The notes beneath the pieces were generated by a model that made no database searches, was not told the DNA's origin, and worked only from the letters and a program-made list of their open reading frames with translations. DNA of 32,688 bases. It comes from Fibrobacter sp. GTDB lineage: Bacteria > Fibrobacterota > Fibrobacteria > Fibrobacterales > Fibrobacteraceae. The stretch covers positions 1-32,688 of the forward strand of contig JAAZFC010000063.1 in NCBI GenBank assembly GCA_012511955.1. Reading direction: 5' to 3'. Shown here in pieces: positions 24,604-32,688 of the stretch. Both the position numbers and the translations under genes were made by a program. How positions within the stretch are numbered: the first letter of the stretch is position 1; the number at the start of each line of letters is the position of its first letter.

Positions 24604-27600
24604 TTGAGTTACATAAAAACACTTACCGTGCTGTTTTCATTATTTGTGACTGCGTCCCTAGTGATGGCTGATTCGTACCCTAATCACGAATGGGAATTAA
24701 ATAACTATGAAGGTGCTTATGCGGTTTTTAATGAAGGTTTAATAACCATAGCTTATGGTGGTTCAGATTTTTGGCATGTGCAACTAACCAGAAAAAACAT
24801 TAGGTTACAAAACCACAAAACTTACGAAGCAAAATTTACTTTGCGTGGTATCGATAAGCGGAGAGTTGTTGAAGTTAGAATAGGGCGAGATGGTTTCCCT
24901 TATGAAGCGTTTGTTGAGTTTGGTGAAATTTCAGCACCAGTTCATGGACAAAGCTATGTTAAAACATTTGTAATGCAGTCTCCCACCATAAACAACGCAC
25001 GATTTGAATTTAATGCAGGTAAAAGTAATGAAAATGTGATGATTTCAGATGTAAGCCTAACATGTTTAGATTGTTCTGATATGGAAAACGATAATCCAGT
25101 AGAGAATGTGCCGCAACTAGCTAATGTTTCGCAGGAGTTTTTGATAGCAGCAGATGTTGTCGATTTGAGGGATAATTCAATGGCATTGGGGGATGTCTAT
25201 GCTAAATCTTTTGAACTTGGGGTTAATGCTAAGGTTTATGGTAAAGTTGATGTTTACAATGAATGTTTTTTAAGAGATAGAAGTTATGTCAGTGATTTGC
25301 TGCGCTATGGCAATAAATGTACAGAACAAAATCAAGTTGCGGTTTCTAAAAGTAAAGCTGATTTGACCGAGTATAGTATGTCGATTAGCCCAATAAATCC
25401 TAATTCGACAAATGTTAGCATTGGCAATAATAATCAGCAAACAATTTTACCTGGAGTTTATGGCAAACTCCAAGCTTATTCTAATACAACAATGAATTTT
25501 TCTTCGGGAACTTATGTATTTAAGGGGTTTAAAACCGAAGCCGATGCAAAAATAATATTAAATCTTAGCGAAGGTCCCATTCACATAAAAGTGAGCAACA
25601 ATGTTCGCTTTGGTGATAGAAATAAATTTGAGGTAATAGGTGGCAACCCAAGTGAAATAACATGGGAAGTTAGTGGCAATAGTGTAGATTTTGGCACAGA
25701 TGGTAAGTACTTGGGGCGTTTCATTGCACCGCAAGCTCATTTACGCATACCATCGCGTTCTCATTTAGTTGGTGGCTTATATGCGCAAAAATTAACTTTA
25801 GAGCCGCAATCTACAATTTCAGAAGAGCCTAAAGCAACAGAAATATCTCATAGCGAGGAATATTTTGCGCCATTTTTTGACAAAAACATCTATCGCTTCA
25901 CCACCGTTTTATCACCATCAATTGCTGATTTAGAAATGTATGTGTACGCCCCTGGTTTAGGAGTCAAAATAAATGGCAAAACTAATACAAAAATAAGTAC
26001 ACTTTCATATAATCAAATGGTCAAAATAGATTTAACTCGGAATCAAATATCAGGGTTTCCACAGGAAGCATTTAATTCAACATATTATTTCAATTTTAAA
26101 AAGTCACCAGAATATAAAATTTACTGGAATCCCCAGTCGGGTTGTATGCAGGGCTGCGACGGTGCAACATTGGAAAGCGCTTTAAGCGACTATGAAATGG
26201 TTATTAATGCGTTTTTAAATACTGGCAAGCAAATCAACTTGATAGGTGGCGCGTGGAATGCTTGGGAAAATAGTGACAATGGAGTGATAAATTGGCCTGT
26301 TGGATTTAAAGTACTAGGTAACGATGCTAAAATGTTAGATATGCAATCTGAAGATGATTTGCCGAAAATTAATTTAGGTAACGAAGCTTTTATAAAAGTG
26401 TTAGGTAAGTCGCCTCGGAGCATGGTAGGGTTGCATATATCAAATGGCTTTAACGCAGGTTCAGGTGGTGCTTTAAGTGTAAGTGCGCAGAAATTGTTAC
26501 TAAACAATGTGATTGTTGAAAATTCAAAGTCTGATACTGATGGCGGTGCTCTTTATGTGGAAGATACCCTAATTATGGAAAATGTGCGGTTCTCTAAAAA
26601 TGAATCTAAAGGGAGAGGTGGTGCTTTGTTCGCAAACAACGCAATATCAGGCTTAAATGTGATTTTTTCTAGTAACAATTCTGCACTGAATGGTGGTGCT
26701 CTTTTTACAAAAGCTAATAATACAACCTTTGGAAACGCCATATTTTATGCCAATAATTCAAGCGGTAAAGGCGGTGCCTGGTATAATGAAAATGCCATCT
26801 TGAAAATATGGCATGCAACAGTTTATGCCAATAATGCTAATCAAGGTTACGGTGCTGTAGGTGGAAGTAGTACTGGCGAAATTGGCAACTCAATTTTTTG
26901 GAATAACACCACACCTGGTTGTGAAGGTGAAGGGTGTGGCGTAGAAGTTGTCTCAGGCTTTGACACTAAACATAACTCATTTAGTCAAGAGTATCCTGGG
27001 CTTAATAACTTTAAAGGAAATCCTAAATTTTTGAATGAAAATAATCCTGACGGTGGCATTAATTTTATGAATTATAATGCTGGAATTAATTTAGCAAACG
27101 GCTCGTCATTGTTATCGGCAGGCTTGGTTAATTCGAGTGTTCCAGAAGAGGATATTTTGGGGGGGAGCCGAAGTGATCTAAACTTACATTTAGGAGCTTA
27201 TGCTTGGGTTCAGCCTAATGAAGATGTGATTTACGGTCGTTTAAATAGTGCGGGGGATGTGGAAGCCGCTATGCCTAAAGTGCCACTAATTAATGAGTTT
27301 CCAGATAATTGGTTTATAGGCTACATGTCAAAATCTAAATACGCGAGGGTAATTGCGGCTAAAGTGCCCAAGAATAGGTTAACTAAAAGTGCAAGCAGTG
27401 CAGTAGTAAAAATAAAGCTACTTGATAAAAATGGTAAGGCCTATAGTGATGTTCCGAGTTTAAAACTTAAAGTCTATAAAAATGGTGAAAAAGATGGGCA
27501 GTTTGTTTTTCAAACTATGACTTTGACTAAGGGTAAACCCATCTTGTTTTCAAAAAATCCTAAAGATGTGAACGAATATGAAAGCGCTTTCATTTTGTGC

Positions 27601-27645
27601 ATGAAAGATGAATTTGACCAATTTGAAATGGAAGTGATTGAATAG
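24604..27645 (+). CDS. Large secreted protein: CBM4/9-like domain plus GGA-rung right-handed beta-helix
   Basis: A 1013-residue exported protein. A TTG start at 24604 with GAGGA upstream gives signal peptide MSYIKTLTVLFSLFVTASLV followed by MA and cleavage before DSYPNH. Residues about 25-155 look like a CBM4/9 jelly-roll (HEWELNNYEGAYAVF ... FWHVQLTRKNIRL ... YVKTFVMQSPT ... ARFEFNAGK). A middle part (about 170-400) resembles collagen-binding-like 'choice-of-anchor' beta-solenoids (GVYGKLQAYSNTTMNFSSGTYVFKGF, RFIAPQAHLRIP). Then comes a parallel beta-helix with five GGA(L/F/W) rungs at bases 26464, 26542, 26617, 26692 and 26770, spaced 25-26 residues, as in chlamydial Pmp-type proteins. I see no polysaccharide lyase catalytic site. 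The C-terminus has no clear anchor. It heads a four-gene operon and is probably a surface adhesin or polysaccharide-binding protein. Confidence 0.75.
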   Translation: MSYIKTLTVLFSLFVTASLVMADSYPNHEWELNNYEGAYAVFNEGLITIAYGGSDFWHVQLTRKNIRLQNHKTYEAKFTLRGIDKRRVVEVRIGRDGFPYEAFVEFGEISAPVHGQSYVKTFVMQSPTINNARFEFNAGKSNENVMISDVSLTCLDCSDMENDNPVENVPQLANVSQEFLIAADVVDLRDNSMALGDVYAKSFELGVNAKVYGKVDVYNECFLRDRSYVSDLLRYGNKCTEQNQVAVSKSKADLTEYSMSISPINPNSTNVSIGNNNQQTILPGVYGKLQAYSNTTMNFSSGTYVFKGFKTEADAKIILNLSEGPIHIKVSNNVRFGDRNKFEVIGGNPSEITWEVSGNSVDFGTDGKYLGRFIAPQAHLRIPSRSHLVGGLYAQKLTLEPQSTISEEPKATEISHSEEYFAPFFDKNIYRFTTVLSPSIADLEMYVYAPGLGVKINGKTNTKISTLSYNQMVKIDLTRNQISGFPQEAFNSTYYFNFKKSPEYKIYWNPQSGCMQGCDGATLESALSDYEMVINAFLNTGKQINLIGGAWNAWENSDNGVINWPVGFKVLGNDAKMLDMQSEDDLPKINLGNEAFIKVLGKSPRSMVGLHISNGFNAGSGGALSVSAQKLLLNNVIVENSKSDTDGGALYVEDTLIMENVRFSKNESKGRGGALFANNAISGLNVIFSSNNSALNGGALFTKANNTTFGNAIFYANNSSGKGGAWYNENAILKIWHATVYANNANQGYGAVGGSSTGEIGNSIFWNNTTPGCEGEGCGVEVVSGFDTKHNSFSQEYPGLNNFKGNPKFLNENNPDGGINFMNYNAGINLANGSSLLSAGLVNSSVPEEDILGGSRSDLNLHLGAYAWVQPNEDVIYGRLNSAGDVEAAMPKVPLINEFPDNWFIGYMSKSKYARVIAAKVPKNRLTKSASSAVVKIKLLDKNGKAYSDVPSLKLKVYKNGEKDGQFVFQTMTLTKGKPILFSKNPKDVNEYESAFILCMKDEFDQFEMEVIE

Positions 27646-27656
27646 GAGGAGATGCT

Positions 27657-29057
27657 GTGCGTAAAGTAATATTTGTCAGTTTTGTAGTAATTTTATTATT
27701 GGGATGCAGTGGTCGCAAAACTAGTTCTCCTTCGGCAGGAGCTACACCAGCACCTGGCACTAACCCTCCATCAGCAGGGGCTGTCATCGAATTTGTTTGG
27801 GATACTTTAGTGCCTGATGTGTTTGCGTCTGAAAATCATAAATATGGCTTTGATAAGGATCCCAAGTCTAAGTTTTATCCAGAGTTGGCAAAAGATATTT
27901 ATGTCTCAGTAAAAAAAGGGGAAGCCGCCAAAGTTTCTCTTCAGTTGTCTAACTCTTACAATAAGCATTCTTTATTTAATGTTACAACTCAGCAAATGGT
28001 TGTTGATTGCTGCACCAACAAAGCTACAGAACTAGAACTTTCTGAAGGACATTATGAAATTTATGGCGATAATATGCCCTTGGATAGACATATTCATGTT
28101 ATTGGGTATAATGAAAAAACAGTCCCGGCAGAATATGTGCAATTTGATGCCGAAGATGGTTTGTGCTTTGATGAAGGATGCTATTCATTTGAAGGGGTTA
28201 AAGAAAACTTTGATAGAGTTTACAGTCAAGCTGTGACTAAAAACGCTTTTGTAGAAAGAAGTCATAGTGATTTTAGTCTCAATAAGATACTGACCTTTAA
28301 TTTGACCGCTCCAATACAAGGTGATGAGTTAATGAAAGAATTTCATGATATGGTCATGCATAATATTAATAGCGAGCAAAATCGAATAATTTTTGCAATA
28401 AATTCTATAGAATGGGAATGGAATGTTTATGTTGAACAGTTTGATACTTTGTTACTTAATAATTATCTGCATGCCAATTTAGAATCAACTCATAATGTTT
28501 TAATATCATCGTGTGGAGTAGCAACTCAAGCTCAAAAGTCACTTTTGACGGTTTTAGGTTTAGATAGAAAAAATCAAGTTGCAAAAGTGCTTATTCCTAA
28601 TGCAAGTAGCTATAGTCCTTGTGTTTCTATCAAAATGGAAAGTGAGCTACCTGTTTTACCAACAGGTATAAAGATATTAAGTGAAACTGCTTTCAGCAAA
28701 ACTGCTCAAGTAGCCTACAATTATTTATCTGCAGACAATAAAGTAATACGCTCAATGATTTACGCACCTCGCTTTATGGGAGAACACTCTCTAAATGTTA
28801 TACTGCACGAATTAGGGCATTCATTAGGTTTATTTGATGTATTTAAAGATGAAACAGAAGGGACATATGTTTATATTAACGGTAATGAGTTTGCAACAAG
28901 CGAAGCAAATATTATGACTTATACTATGCCAACAGGCCCCAAATTACGCTATCGTGATTTACAAGCAGTTATAACCAGCACAAATAATATAATTGAAGAC
29001 GTTTATGAAAATCAGTGGAATTGTATAAATCTGAGTGATTGTAACCCTAAGAGGTAA
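27657..29057 (+). CDS. Lipoprotein with an HExxHxxGxxD metalloprotease motif
   Basis: A 466-residue protein starting at GTG 27657 after a strong ribosome site AGGAGGAG. The lipobox LLLGC (Cys17) predicts lipid anchoring, followed by a Ser/Pro/Ala-rich spacer (21-43). The zinc motif HELGHSLGLFD occupies 384-394 (ligands H384, H388; E385 catalytic; D394 as probable third ligand), and EANIMTYTM (417-424) supplies the Met-turn expected of metzincins. An Asp third ligand is the pattern of snapalysin-type enzymes rather than HExxHxxGxxH astacin/matrixin types. The 340 residues before the catalytic part are beta-rich with several Cys pairs and match nothing I know. It lies 11 bases behind the beta-helix gene and 3 ahead of the FGE-like gene. 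Substrate may be a neighbouring surface protein; that is inference. Confidence 0.75.
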   Translation: MRKVIFVSFVVILLLGCSGRKTSSPSAGATPAPGTNPPSAGAVIEFVWDTLVPDVFASENHKYGFDKDPKSKFYPELAKDIYVSVKKGEAAKVSLQLSNSYNKHSLFNVTTQQMVVDCCTNKATELELSEGHYEIYGDNMPLDRHIHVIGYNEKTVPAEYVQFDAEDGLCFDEGCYSFEGVKENFDRVYSQAVTKNAFVERSHSDFSLNKILTFNLTAPIQGDELMKEFHDMVMHNINSEQNRIIFAINSIEWEWNVYVEQFDTLLLNNYLHANLESTHNVLISSCGVATQAQKSLLTVLGLDRKNQVAKVLIPNASSYSPCVSIKMESELPVLPTGIKILSETAFSKTAQVAYNYLSADNKVIRSMIYAPRFMGEHSLNVILHELGHSLGLFDVFKDETEGTYVYINGNEFATSEANIMTYTMPTGPKLRYRDLQAVITSTNNIIEDVYENQWNCINLSDCNPKR

Positions 29058-29060
29058 AAG

Positions 29061-30464
29061 ATGAAAATAAAAGCAGTATTAGTCTTTATGATAATTGCAT
29101 ATAGCTTATCCTTTTCAGCATCCTACTCTATGTTTGATGTCTCAGGTAAATACCTTGGGAATACAAATAATAAAGATCTTAATGGGCATTTATCAGGAGT
29201 GCGTCCCCCCATTTATTTTAAGAAGAACTATAATGGCGATAACGAGTTTAGTAAAAGTAAAATTCAAGTTACTCCTGAAGTAACTGAGTTTTTTGAGTCT
29301 GAAGCAAAATGGATAGAAATTGAAAAAAACACAGCATTGTTAGTTTGCTTACCTGAAAGAAAGCTGGGTAAATGGTTGTTAACTGCAGGTGTTAATGGCT
29401 TCGTACAAAATGAGCAGTGTTTTCAAATAAGCGGTATGGAAAAAACAGGTTCATATCAGGTTCTTTTTTGGGAGGATGGCCATAGATATACATATACTAT
29501 TAATGTAGCTGTTGGTATGAAATATATTGATTTATCGAGACAAAAACACAAAATAGGATCACATAAGTCAGGTTATAGCAGAAAATCAAATTATTTTTGG
29601 GTGGATGAAAATGGAGAGTCTATTAGTGAATTAAATGAAAAAAATCGTGTATATTTCGATCCTGAAAGCATCGTTAATATGGATAAAAAACTTTTAGTCG
29701 ATAAGTATTTGGTAACTAACTGTGACTTCTTAGAAGTAATGAAGGATTCAATTCCTGAAAAACTGCACATTTCTTACAAAAAAAGAAATATTTATTACAG
29801 TGATTGGGTCGAAAGGAAAGATAAGTACAAAAATAAATGCGATGTTCACGACACCGCTGCAGAAATCATACATCTCTATAGTGCTTTTGTTTATGCAAAT
29901 TTACGGAGTGTAAAAGATGGGTTACAGCCAGTATATTCTTTTAACAACTTTGAAAGTGATAAACAGATCGTTCCACGATTATTAGAAGATGGGTCACATG
30001 TTGTAATAAAACGATCTTTTTTAGAAAAAGATGATATTCAACGAGAAGTTAAAGTATATGTTGACACTAACTCAGATGGTTATCGTTTGCCTTTTTATGA
30101 GGAATGGATGGTTTTGGCAAGAGCTGGTGATACATCAAATTTTGATGCCTATTGGCAAAATGAATCTGAGGCTAGAGAATATGCTTGGTTTGGGGAAGGG
30201 GACTTTTGGAGTAGGGGCTCAAAACCGGTAGGTATCTTAAAACCTAATGCTTTTGGTTTGTATGATATTTTGGGGTTAGTATGTGAAAATACCATGTTTA
30301 GTAACGAAATAATGCTTGGCCGTTATTCTCCTTATGTCTGTAAGGGAGGTATGTTATCTGACTCTTTAAATTCTCTTAACATTCATAATTATAAGTTTGG
30401 TTGTGAAGTATCCTCTGGTTGTGTACTACGCCAAAACATTCGTTTGGTTCGTAAATTAAAATGA
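29061..30464 (+). CDS. Secreted FGE-like (SUMF1/FGE-sulfatase fold) protein, paralog 1
   Basis: A 467-residue protein with a signal peptide (MKIKAVLVFMIIAYSLSFSA) and a novel N-terminal beta domain (about 20-150). The second part follows the FGE/SUMF1 pattern: GMKYIDL (152-158), VDKYLVTNCDFLEVM (213-227), YRLPFYEEWMVLARAG (341-356), EYAWFGEG, SKPVGILKPNAFGLYDILGLVCEN (387-410), VCKGGML (426-432) and the closing IRLVRKLK. The copper-binding Cys pair of true formylglycine-generating enzymes (GG-Y-C----C-RYR) is absent, so it is probably a binding or structural C-type-lectin-like fold, not an enzyme. AGAGG precedes ATG 29061. Its TGA overlaps the next ATG (ATGA), so the two paralogs are coupled. 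Similar paralogous sets occur in Fibrobacter. Confidence 0.8.
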   Translation: MKIKAVLVFMIIAYSLSFSASYSMFDVSGKYLGNTNNKDLNGHLSGVRPPIYFKKNYNGDNEFSKSKIQVTPEVTEFFESEAKWIEIEKNTALLVCLPERKLGKWLLTAGVNGFVQNEQCFQISGMEKTGSYQVLFWEDGHRYTYTINVAVGMKYIDLSRQKHKIGSHKSGYSRKSNYFWVDENGESISELNEKNRVYFDPESIVNMDKKLLVDKYLVTNCDFLEVMKDSIPEKLHISYKKRNIYYSDWVERKDKYKNKCDVHDTAAEIIHLYSAFVYANLRSVKDGLQPVYSFNNFESDKQIVPRLLEDGSHVVIKRSFLEKDDIQREVKVYVDTNSDGYRLPFYEEWMVLARAGDTSNFDAYWQNESEAREYAWFGEGDFWSRGSKPVGILKPNAFGLYDILGLVCENTMFSNEIMLGRYSPYVCKGGMLSDSLNSLNIHNYKFGCEVSSGCVLRQNIRLVRKLK

Positions 30465-31989
30465 ATAACCTGCACAAAATAGCGATTTTATTATGGTGCT
30501 TTTTGGTACTAAGCTCCGCCCAGTAATATGTGCAATACGACATCAATGGTAAGGTGCTAAATAAGTACCGCTGTGAAAGCCATGAGAACTGTAAACACCT
30601 CGCCCAAAAGCATCAAAAGCCAGGATCTTATTGGTTAGTAAATCAAGCTAGTTCGCAAAGAACAGCACAACGCAGTGTTAAGGTGCTTGATGCCAATGCC
30701 GTAAGCATTGATACTATAAGTATTGCGGTTTCCGATTCGGTACTATGGTTAGAATTGGAGAAAAATCAGGTGCATAGTCTATGCTTGGAAGATTCTTCCG
30801 GTGGGCTATGGGAACCTCCTGATTTGGCTTATAGATTCGAAAATGCTCGTTGCATACAATTTCATACCGGCGATTTGGTAAAATCAGCTCAAATTAAGTA
30901 TTCATCAACTTTACAATCTAAGCTAACGGTAAACTTGCTTATAGGTATGAAATATATTGATTTATCCGCTAAACCGCAATGGTTGGGATCTAATAATATT
31001 GTCAAATACAAAAAACCACTTATTTATTATTTAGGTGAAGGAGCTGAACAGAAAAATTTAGATAATATGATATTTATAGACCCAGAAAGATGGGAGAGCG
31101 TAAATGAAGTTTTAGCGGTAGATAAATATTTGGTTACACAATGCGAAATTCTACGCACTTTGGGAGATTCTATCCCCGAACAATTACAAAAGCCAGCCAT
31201 ATCTGATTATTATCAATATTGGATGGATAAAAAGAAAAAGTTAGCCCAAAAATCTGTCTGTGAAACTCATGATTCGGCTAATGTATTTTTATATAAATAT
31301 GCCATGGTGCTTTATGCTAATTTACGCAGTGTCAGAGATGGATTTGAGCCTGTTTATAACTTTGAGTACACTCTCTCATTACCTACTTTTGAAGAAGTAA
31401 GAAAACATTCAAAGCCTATATGCGAATCAGTGTATTTATACGAGGGTGTAAGATCACCGACAGCCGAGGAAGAAAGATATGTAGATTCAATCGGTAGTTT
31501 CTACACAAATGCTGCTGTTTTTGACAACAAAGTGAGTAATTTACTCGCTAAAGTTACGATAAACAAAGAAGCTAATGGATATAGGTTGCCGTATTATAAC
31601 GAATGGATGGCTCTGGCGCGCGGAGGTGAACAAATTTCGAATAATTATTGGGAACAAATTGCATCGGAAGACACCGGGCATCAAGCGTCTGCTTATGCTT
31701 GGTTTGGTGAAAAAGAGCCTTGGCGGAGAGAATCAAAGCCTGTGGGGGTGCTAAAACCCAACAATTATGGTCTTTATGATATGCTAGGTTTGGTGGATGA
31801 GGTGATTATGTTAAATGGTACAGAATTGTTATATAATTACAGTATCCTTACAAGCTTTCAAGAGTTATTTGCAAAGAAAAGTCTCTATATACTGAGTTAA
31901 AAGACTTACACTTTAATAATAACAATGATAATTGCTTGAATAACCACACTTCTAGCCATGGCTTTAGGCTAGTTCGTAGCCTGCGATGA
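30461..31989 (+). pseudogene. Secreted FGE-like protein, paralog 2: in-frame TAA after signal peptide and C-terminal frameshift
   Basis: A tandem duplicate of the preceding gene. ATG 30461 opens a signal peptide (MNNLHKIAILLWCFLVLSSA) then Q, TAA at 30524-30526, and continues in the same frame with YVQYDINGKVL, aligning to paralog 1 (YSMFDVSGKYL). The TAA faces a Ser there. Shared blocks include GMKYIDLS, VDKYLVTQCE, SIPEQL, YANLRSVRDGFEPVY, YRLPYYNEWMALARGGE, YAWFGEKE and SKPVGVLKPNNYGLYDMLGLV. Between about 31837 and 31866 the frame shifts by one base: the original frame ends at TAA 31898, whereas the shifted frame reads LSRVICKEKSL (paralog: PYVCKGGML) and ends in HGFRLVRSLR at TGA 31989, as expected. 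A 1-base deletion explains this. With two lesions it is probably dead. The only other start (GTG 30530) lacks a signal peptide. Confidence 0.85.
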
Positions 31990-32037
31990 TGATAAAGTTA
32001 TCAGCGAATGTTTTATTAAAATTAGCGATTGAACCCT

Positions 32038-32524
32038 TCATTCCTTTAACCCCAAAACCCACCAATAAGGCTCAAAGCTTTGCGCCACCACTTCGCTAAT
32101 TAATGCTAAAAAAGGTTGGTAGTCGCCTTGGCAATGGGCGGTGTTCGGCACCTGCGATAATCACATTGTGGTTGCGATAAGCCCCAGCGTTTTGGTCGTC
32201 AATGTTTTTCAATACAAGCTGATGTAGCAACTTGATGTCTCGCTCCTTAAGTAATTCTCCCGTTGTGCTTAATTCTTCTACATAAAGAATCGCTTCTCGA
32301 TGATTAATGGCTTCGCAGTGTTCTCGTAGGGTTTTGCCGCCGATGGTGATTCCTTCCATGGCCACTTTAGTTTCTTTAAGCGTTAGGGTATTGCCTTCAA
32401 TGGCATTGCTATGGTAAGTCCATTGCAACATCATTTCTGTGCGTAAACTGGCAACTATTGCGGGTGACAAAGGTCTAAAACCATCTAATTTCGCTTTGAG
32501 TTGGTCTAAATGTTGAAAATTCAT
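32038..32524 (-). pseudogene. Fic-family protein with the catalytic core deleted
   Basis: From ATG 32524 the frame encodes the N-terminal part of a class II Fic protein: inhibitory helix YHSNAIEGNT (S39-x3-E43-G44, the [S/T]xxxE[G/N] motif) and KLLHQLVLKNIDD then GAYRNHNVIIAGAEH, which normally leads into the FIC domain. After GAEHRP homology stops and the frame ends at 32096. One frame over, the end of a Fic protein continues: AHCQGDYQPFLALISEVV then AQSFEPYWWVLGLKE to TGA 32038. The missing middle would include HPFxxGNGR, the AMP-transfer site. The junction (32136-32140) shows GCCC shared by both sides, consistent with a microhomology deletion. An intact Fic would add AMP to target proteins; this remnant cannot. 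Confidence 0.8.
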
Positions 32525-32597
32525 TATTTAAAATAGATTTTATTAAGATAAAGCAAAGCATTCCGCAAACTAACTACTCCCCGAAAATCTGGTTGCA

Positions 32598-32688
32598 GTC
32601 AAACTTACAAGAATAGTTCTTCGGAGCGAGCAGGATGCAATGCGAGGCGCACGAAGAAAAAATAGCGAGGAATACATATAGTATTTTG
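32598..32688 (-). repeat. Diverged, inverted copy of the 136-bp repeat, cut by the window edge
   Basis: Read on the minus strand the segment begins CAAAATACTATATGTATTCC, then TTTTTTCTTCGTGCGCC, TCGCATTGCATCC and GAAGAACTATTCTTGTAAG, aligning along its length with the tandem unit at 21805-22194. It differs at roughly one base in four or five. It lies behind the Fic remnant; its other end is outside the window. Confidence 0.75.

Noticed and set aside
7368-30526. Complete reassignment of TAA to an amino acid
   Set aside because: Many intact genes here (for example cmk-rpsA, hisF and the ABC ATPase) end correctly at TAA at their family's normal length, some followed by terminators or overlapping starts.

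Overview
The window reads as chromosomal DNA from a Gram-negative, biomass-degrading bacterium, most likely Fibrobacterota (Fibrobacter-like). This placement is inferred, not proven. It rests on a cytidylate kinase fused to ribosomal protein S1, a secreted GH43/CBM6 hemicellulase with a C-terminal sorting-type tail, tandem secreted proteins with a degenerate formylglycine-generating-enzyme (FGE, SUMF1) fold like the paralogous families of Fibrobacter, and a low-GC genome with many lipoproteins.

Layout. Bases 1-11320 are mostly housekeeping: the tail of a FapA-like protein, a receiver-only response regulator, the CMK-S1 fusion, an HDOD protein, a small release-factor-like GGQ protein, a lipoprotein, a Nudix hydrolase, lgt, a penicillin-binding transpeptidase with an internal stop, orn, fabF, and a class II fructose-bisphosphate aldolase with an internal stop. 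Bases 11498-16559 form one tightly overlapping operon: hisF, tldD, tldE/pmbA, an ABC ATPase and an ABC-2 permease. Bases 16560-17697 are a small AT-rich accessory patch with a HEPN-like gene, a possible leader peptide and an IS3-family remnant. On the minus strand follow rnpB (RNase P RNA) and mltG; on the plus strand a secreted SH3-like protein, a HicA-like orphan and a chemotaxis receptor. Bases 21768-22194 carry three direct copies of a 136-bp repeat; a diverged copy lies inverted at the right edge of the window.

Bases 22245-31989 are a secretome region. A GH43 arabinoxylan-type hydrolase (minus) diverges from a four-gene plus-strand operon: a secreted protein with a CBM4/9-like domain and a GGA-rung beta-helix, a lipoprotein with an HExxHxxGxxD metalloprotease motif, and two tandem FGE-like secreted proteins, the second broken. 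This operon is the best candidate for an undescribed surface system. The right end holds a Fic gene whose catalytic core has been deleted.

A recurrent oddity is that three otherwise well-conserved reading frames (transpeptidase, aldolase, second FGE-like protein) each contain a single in-frame TAA with homology continuing in the same frame on both sides. Normal genes here also end in TAA, so whole-codon reassignment is unlikely. Real nonsense mutations, readthrough or sequence error must be told apart experimentally.
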